Positions 60,819-64,000 of a stretch of 64,000 bases of DNA are shown in pieces. The stretch covers positions 1 through 64,000 of the forward strand of contig NZ_JACEGD010000028.1 of the NCBI RefSeq assembly GCF_016031635.1. The letters run 5' to 3'. The position numbers and the translations under genes are program-made. This DNA comes from Bradyrhizobium diversitatis (GTDB lineage Bacteria > Pseudomonadota > Alphaproteobacteria > Rhizobiales > Xanthobacteraceae). Each line of letters begins with the position of its first letter. Within the stretch, counting starts at the first letter, position 1. The notes under the pieces were generated by a model, which made no database searches, was not told where the DNA came from, and worked only from the letters and a program-made list of their open reading frames with translations.

Positions 60819-62252
60819 TTACGCGCTCGCCTGGGTCACGAACTTCGTGTTGAGATAGCCCTCGATCGCCTCGAGGCCGCCTTCGGAGCCGTAGCCGGAA
60901 TCCTTGATGCCGCCGAACGGCACTTCGGGCAATGCGAGGCCGTGATGGTTGATCGACACCATACCGCTCTCGATGTCGGCACCGATGGCCTGCATCGTCT
61001 TGGTCGAGGTGGTGTAGGCATAGGCCGCCAGGCCATATGGCAGGCGGTTGGCCTCAGCCACCACCTCGTCATAGCTGCGGAACGAGGTGATCGGCGCCAG
61101 CGGGCCGAACGGCTCCTCGTTCATGATGCGGGCATCGCGCGGCACGTCGGTGAGCACCGTCGGCTCGAAGAAGAAGCCTTCATTGCCGATGCGCTTGCCG
61201 CCGGCCTTGACCTTGGCGCCGCGCTGGACCGCGTCCGAGACGAGGCCCTCCATGGCGTCGACGCGTCGCGGATTCGCCAGCGGTCCCATGCGCGTGTCCT
61301 TGTCGAGGCCATTGCCGACTTTGAGGCTCTTGGCCGCCGCTACGAACTTGTCGACGAAGGGCTCGTAGACGCTCTCATGCACCAGGAAGCGCGTCGGCGA
61401 GACGCAGACCTGGCCGGCGTTGCGGAACTTGTTAGCCGACAGAATTTTTGCGGCGTTGTCGAGGTCCGCGTCCGCGAACACGATCGCCGGCGCATGGCCG
61501 CCGAGCTCCATGGTGACGCGCTTCATGTGCAAGCCCGCGAGCGCAGCCAGATGCTTGCCGACGGCGGTCGAGCCGGTGAAGCTGATCTTGCGGATGATCG
61601 GATGCGGAATGAGATATTCCGACACTTCCGCCGGCACACCGAACACCAGCTGCACGACGCCGGCCGGAATGCCGGCATCGGCATAGGCGCGCACCAACTC
61701 CATGCAGCTCGCAGGCGTCTCTTCCGGGCCCTTGACGATGATCGAGCAGCCGGCGGCCAGCGCAGCCGAGATCTTGCGCACCGCCTGGTTGATCGGGAAA
61801 TTCCAGGGCGTGAAGGCGGCGACCGGGCCGACCGGCTCCTTGGTCACGAGCTGGGTAACGTTGCCCATCCGCGGCGGCACGATGCGGCCATAGGCGCGAC
61901 GCGCCTCTTCCGCGAACCAGTCGATGAGGTCGCCGGCCAGCATGGTCTCGCCCTGCGCTTCCACCACCGGCTTGCCTTGTTCCATGGTCATCACGGGCGC
62001 GATCTCGGCGGCGCGCGAGCGGATGATGTCGGCGGCCTTGCGCATCAGCTTGTACCGGTCGAACGGCGAGGTCTTGCGCCAGGTCTCGAAGCCGGCCTTG
62101 GCCGCCTCCAGCGCGCGGTCGAGGTCTGCGCGCGAGGCATGCGGGGTCTTGCCGATCGGCTGGCCGGTGGCGGGATTGAGGATGTCCTCCGACTTGCCGG
62201 ACGAACCATCGGTCCACTCGCCGGCGATGAACATCTGAACTTTCGGGTACAT
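60819..62252 (-). CDS. NAD(P)-dependent aldehyde dehydrogenase (succinate-semialdehyde type, GabD-like)
   Basis: The 477-residue enzyme has Asn151 (TPWNFP), the oxyanion/general base Glu249 (MELGGHAP) and nucleophile Cys283 (NAGQVCVSPTRF). The overall pattern (VPFGGIKDSGYGSEGGLEAIEGYLNTKFV at the end) is that of succinate-semialdehyde or related dehydrogenases. The start at 62252 is chosen because GGAGG lies 9 bases upstream. With the neighbouring MocR regulator and class III aminotransferase it fits an omega-amino acid route: amine to semialdehyde to acid. Confidence 0.9.
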   Translation of the reverse strand: MYPKVQMFIAGEWTDGSSGKSEDILNPATGQPIGKTPHASRADLDRALEAAKAGFETWRKTSPFDRYKLMRKAADIIRSRAAEIAPVMTMEQGKPVVEAQGETMLAGDLIDWFAEEARRAYGRIVPPRMGNVTQLVTKEPVGPVAAFTPWNFPINQAVRKISAALAAGCSIIVKGPEETPASCMELVRAYADAGIPAGVVQLVFGVPAEVSEYLIPHPIIRKISFTGSTAVGKHLAALAGLHMKRVTMELGGHAPAIVFADADLDNAAKILSANKFRNAGQVCVSPTRFLVHESVYEPFVDKFVAAAKSLKVGNGLDKDTRMGPLANPRRVDAMEGLVSDAVQRGAKVKAGGKRIGNEGFFFEPTVLTDVPRDARIMNEEPFGPLAPITSFRSYDEVVAEANRLPYGLAAYAYTTSTKTMQAIGADIESGMVSINHHGLALPEVPFGGIKDSGYGSEGGLEAIEGYLNTKFVTQASA

Positions 62253-62520
62253 CCGTGCTGCCTCCTGCATGATTTTCAGTCTTCGACGGGTTGGCGCCGC
62301 CATCTCGAGCCGGCGCAGAGCTACACCGAAAGACAGCCGACGAAAAGAGATCCGTGATGCTGCCGCGGCGCATCACTGACCTTCCCGGGCACCGTCTCGT
62401 GGAGGCGAATCCACGGTTAGAACCGATCGAGATTGGGGCGGCGCGCATTGCAAGTCTCGCCCGCGGGCCAGATATTGCCGGGAGCCAGTCAATCGCATCC
62501 AAATCGGTCATCCGCACACC
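62253..62520. promoter_or_regulatory. Divergent promoter region, aldehyde dehydrogenase / AraC regulator
   Basis: 268 bases between divergent starts should contain both promoters and likely the AraC-type site. I found no clear repeat that would define the operator, and no convincing small gene. Confidence 0.35.
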
Positions 62521-63345
62521 ATGCCCTTCTTCCGGCTCGACGACGGCGACCTTCGTCCCGATGAATCCATGGATTTCAACCCGGAGGACGTGCCGCGCGC
62601 CATCGCAGCCTTCGGCGGCGAGATGGTCACGAAGGGCACGGAGGTGGCCATGCACGCCCATAGCAAGGACGAGCTCGTCCTGGCCCGGCGCGGCATCGTC
62701 AGGCTGGAAGCCGGGCGAAACATGTGGATCGTGCCGCCGCGCTGCGCGGTCTGGATTCCCGGCCATGTTGCGCATGGCGTGAGCGTCGCTGGAAATGTCG
62801 AGGTCTATTGCCTGTTCCTCGAGCCGAATGCGGCACCGGCGCTGCCTCGGCAATGCTGCACGCTGACGATCTCCCCCTTGCTGGAACGTCTGCTGGTCCA
62901 TGCCACGCACATGCCGGCCCTTTACGACCTCGACGGACCAGACGGGCGGATCGCGGCAGTGCTGCTGGATCAGCTCTCGCTGGCGCCTGTCGAAGAGCTG
63001 CGTTTTCCCATGCCAGCCGATTCCAGGCTGCGCAGCATCGCGAGCGCGATGATGGCCGACCCTTCCGACCGCGCAACAATCGAGGACTGGGGCCGGCGCA
63101 TGGCCGTCGCTCCAAGGACCCTCACCCGCATCCTGCAACGCGAGACCGGCATGAGCTTCGGCCGCTGGCGCCAGCAGCTCCACATCCTGATTGCGCTTCA
63201 GCGCCTCGACCAGGGAGCGTCGGTGCACGCTGTGGCGCTCGATCTCGGCTATGAGGGCGCGAGCGCCTTCGTCACCATGTTCCGCAAAGCCCTGGGCAAG
63301 CCGCCCGCGCGATACCTCGCCGAGCGCCGCGTCCTGACGCACTGA
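62521..63345 (+). CDS. AraC family transcriptional regulator with cupin sensor domain
   Basis: The 274-residue protein has an N-terminal cupin-like domain (MHAHSKDELVLARRGIVRLEAG, VPPRCAVWIPGHVAHGV) and a C-terminal AraC double helix-turn-helix (IEDWGRRMAVAPRTLTRILQRETGMSFGRWRQQLHILIAL and VALDLGYEGASAFVTMFRKALGKPP). It is divergent from the aldehyde dehydrogenase gene and probably controls it or the O-methyltransferase gene downstream. The ribosome-binding site is weak. Confidence 0.92.
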   Translation: MPFFRLDDGDLRPDESMDFNPEDVPRAIAAFGGEMVTKGTEVAMHAHSKDELVLARRGIVRLEAGRNMWIVPPRCAVWIPGHVAHGVSVAGNVEVYCLFLEPNAAPALPRQCCTLTISPLLERLLVHATHMPALYDLDGPDGRIAAVLLDQLSLAPVEELRFPMPADSRLRSIASAMMADPSDRATIEDWGRRMAVAPRTLTRILQRETGMSFGRWRQQLHILIALQRLDQGASVHAVALDLGYEGASAFVTMFRKALGKPPARYLAERRVLTH

Positions 63346-63452
63346 CCGGAAATCGCAATCGATTGTCAGGTTCACGGAATGCGGCCGGCAGCCCGATTCC
63401 GTATTCAGGCTCCAAGGTCCGTCCGCGGGCGCATTTTCCGGAGCCGAGAAAC

Positions 63453-64000
63453 ATGGATTCCCTCAGCCAAGGCCTTGTCGCCGACGTTCTCCTTCGTCTT
63501 CATCGGGAAGCGGAGGCGGCCGATGCGCCGCTGATGCAAGCCATGGGCGAAGCAACCGATCAGCAGGGCGCCATCAGCCACTTCATCGAAGCCGAGACCA
63601 GGGATCTCACGGGGGTCTATCGCGGGCTCGCGGACAATTTTCTGAATGTCTCGCCCGAGTTCGGACGGTTTCTCTACCTCTGCGCCCGCGCCTGCAAGGC
63701 GACCCGCATCGTGGAGTTCGGCTCTTCGATGGGGATTTCCGCCATCTACATGGCCGCCGCCTTGCGCGACATGAGCGGCGGCCGCCTGATCGGGACCGAT
63801 CTCGAGTCCGCCAAGATCGCGCGTGCACGCGCCAACCTCGCTGCCGCAGGGCTCGACGACCTGATCGAATTTCGCGTCGGCGATGCATGCGAGACCCTCA
63901 AGGCCGGCATCGGCGGCGAGATCGACATGGTGATGCTCGACGGCGCGTTCACGCTCTATCTTCCCATCCTGAAGCTACTCGAGCCCCACCTGAAGTGCGG
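63453..64000 (+). CDS. O-methyltransferase (class I SAM-dependent), 3' end cut by window
   Basis: The visible 182 residues begin MDSLSQGLVADVLLRLHREAEAAD and include the SAM-binding motif I (IVEFGSSMGISAIYMA), the acidic loop after strand 2 (GTDLESAKIARARANL) and motif II (IDMVMLDGAF). This is the catechol O-methyltransferase-like group (Methyltransf_3/24). GGAG lies upstream of the ATG at 63453. The substrate is unknown; the C-terminus is outside the window. Confidence 0.82.
   Translation, partial: MDSLSQGLVADVLLRLHREAEAADAPLMQAMGEATDQQGAISHFIEAETRDLTGVYRGLADNFLNVSPEFGRFLYLCARACKATRIVEFGSSMGISAIYMAAALRDMSGGRLIGTDLESAKIARARANLAAAGLDDLIEFRVGDACETLKAGIGGEIDMVMLDGAFTLYLPILKLLEPHLKC

Noticed and set aside
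1..64000. CRISPR arrays, rRNA and tRNA genes
   Set aside because: No regularly spaced direct repeats, no tRNA T-loop pattern and no rRNA stretch was seen on reading the window; a dedicated tRNA scan was not possible.

Overview
The window looks like chromosome of a Bradyrhizobium-type alphaproteobacterium. Support for this is the high GC content, tight catabolic operons dominated by ABC importers, GTG/ATGA-coupled starts, and short palindromic intergenic repeats of the kind scattered through Bradyrhizobiaceae. This placement is an inference from gene content and style; no rRNA or tRNA marker is present.

Layout. 1-540: start of an IS110-type insertion sequence cut by the window edge. 564-2827: a secreted WD40/cytochrome c fusion and three very small secreted or membrane proteins. 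2835-3830: a tripartite tricarboxylate transporter (TTT) type solute receptor. 4003-13983 (minus strand): a short-chain amide/urea utilisation operon in the order AmiC-like sensor, AmiR-like antiterminator, solute receptor, permease 1, permease 2 (broken), two ATPases, formamidase, a tandem nitrilase-fold protein whose second domain has lost its catalytic Cys, and an SDR. An intrinsic terminator lies in the leader just before amiC and is the obvious candidate target of AmiR. 14639-21810: a surface-glycan island (GNAT, flavoprotein, flippase, GT4 glycosyltransferase, formyltransferase-like/GINT1-like protein). 21866-33781: a LysR regulator divergent from an 11-gene plus-strand operon. That operon joins the hydroxyquinol lower pathway (intradiol dioxygenase, maleylacetate reductase) to an amidohydrolase, dehydrogenases and a complete sugar-type ABC importer.

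34210-39703: a five-gene peptide/nickel-type (Dpp/Opp) ABC importer. 39844-49780: a second Dpp-type importer with fused ATPases, in one operon with a D-hydantoinase, an epimerase, an SDR and a flavin monooxygenase. 49837-58777: hydantoin racemase, D-carbamoylase, flavin reductase, acyl-CoA ligase-like enzyme, class III aminotransferase, and the two subunits of an ATP-type hydantoinase/oxoprolinase. 59202-64000: a MocR/PdxR-like regulator, a succinate-semialdehyde-type aldehyde dehydrogenase, an AraC regulator and a truncated O-methyltransferase.

How the parts fit. The window is mainly an accessory region for scavenging nitrogen and carbon from amides, cyclic ureides/imides and aromatics. The most unusual points are the amide operon (leader terminator, pseudo-enzyme nitrilase domain, deleted permease) and the 39.8-58.8 kb block. 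That block combines two mechanistically different hydantoin-opening systems with oxidoreductases and a dedicated importer, and its substrate is not evident from the sequence.
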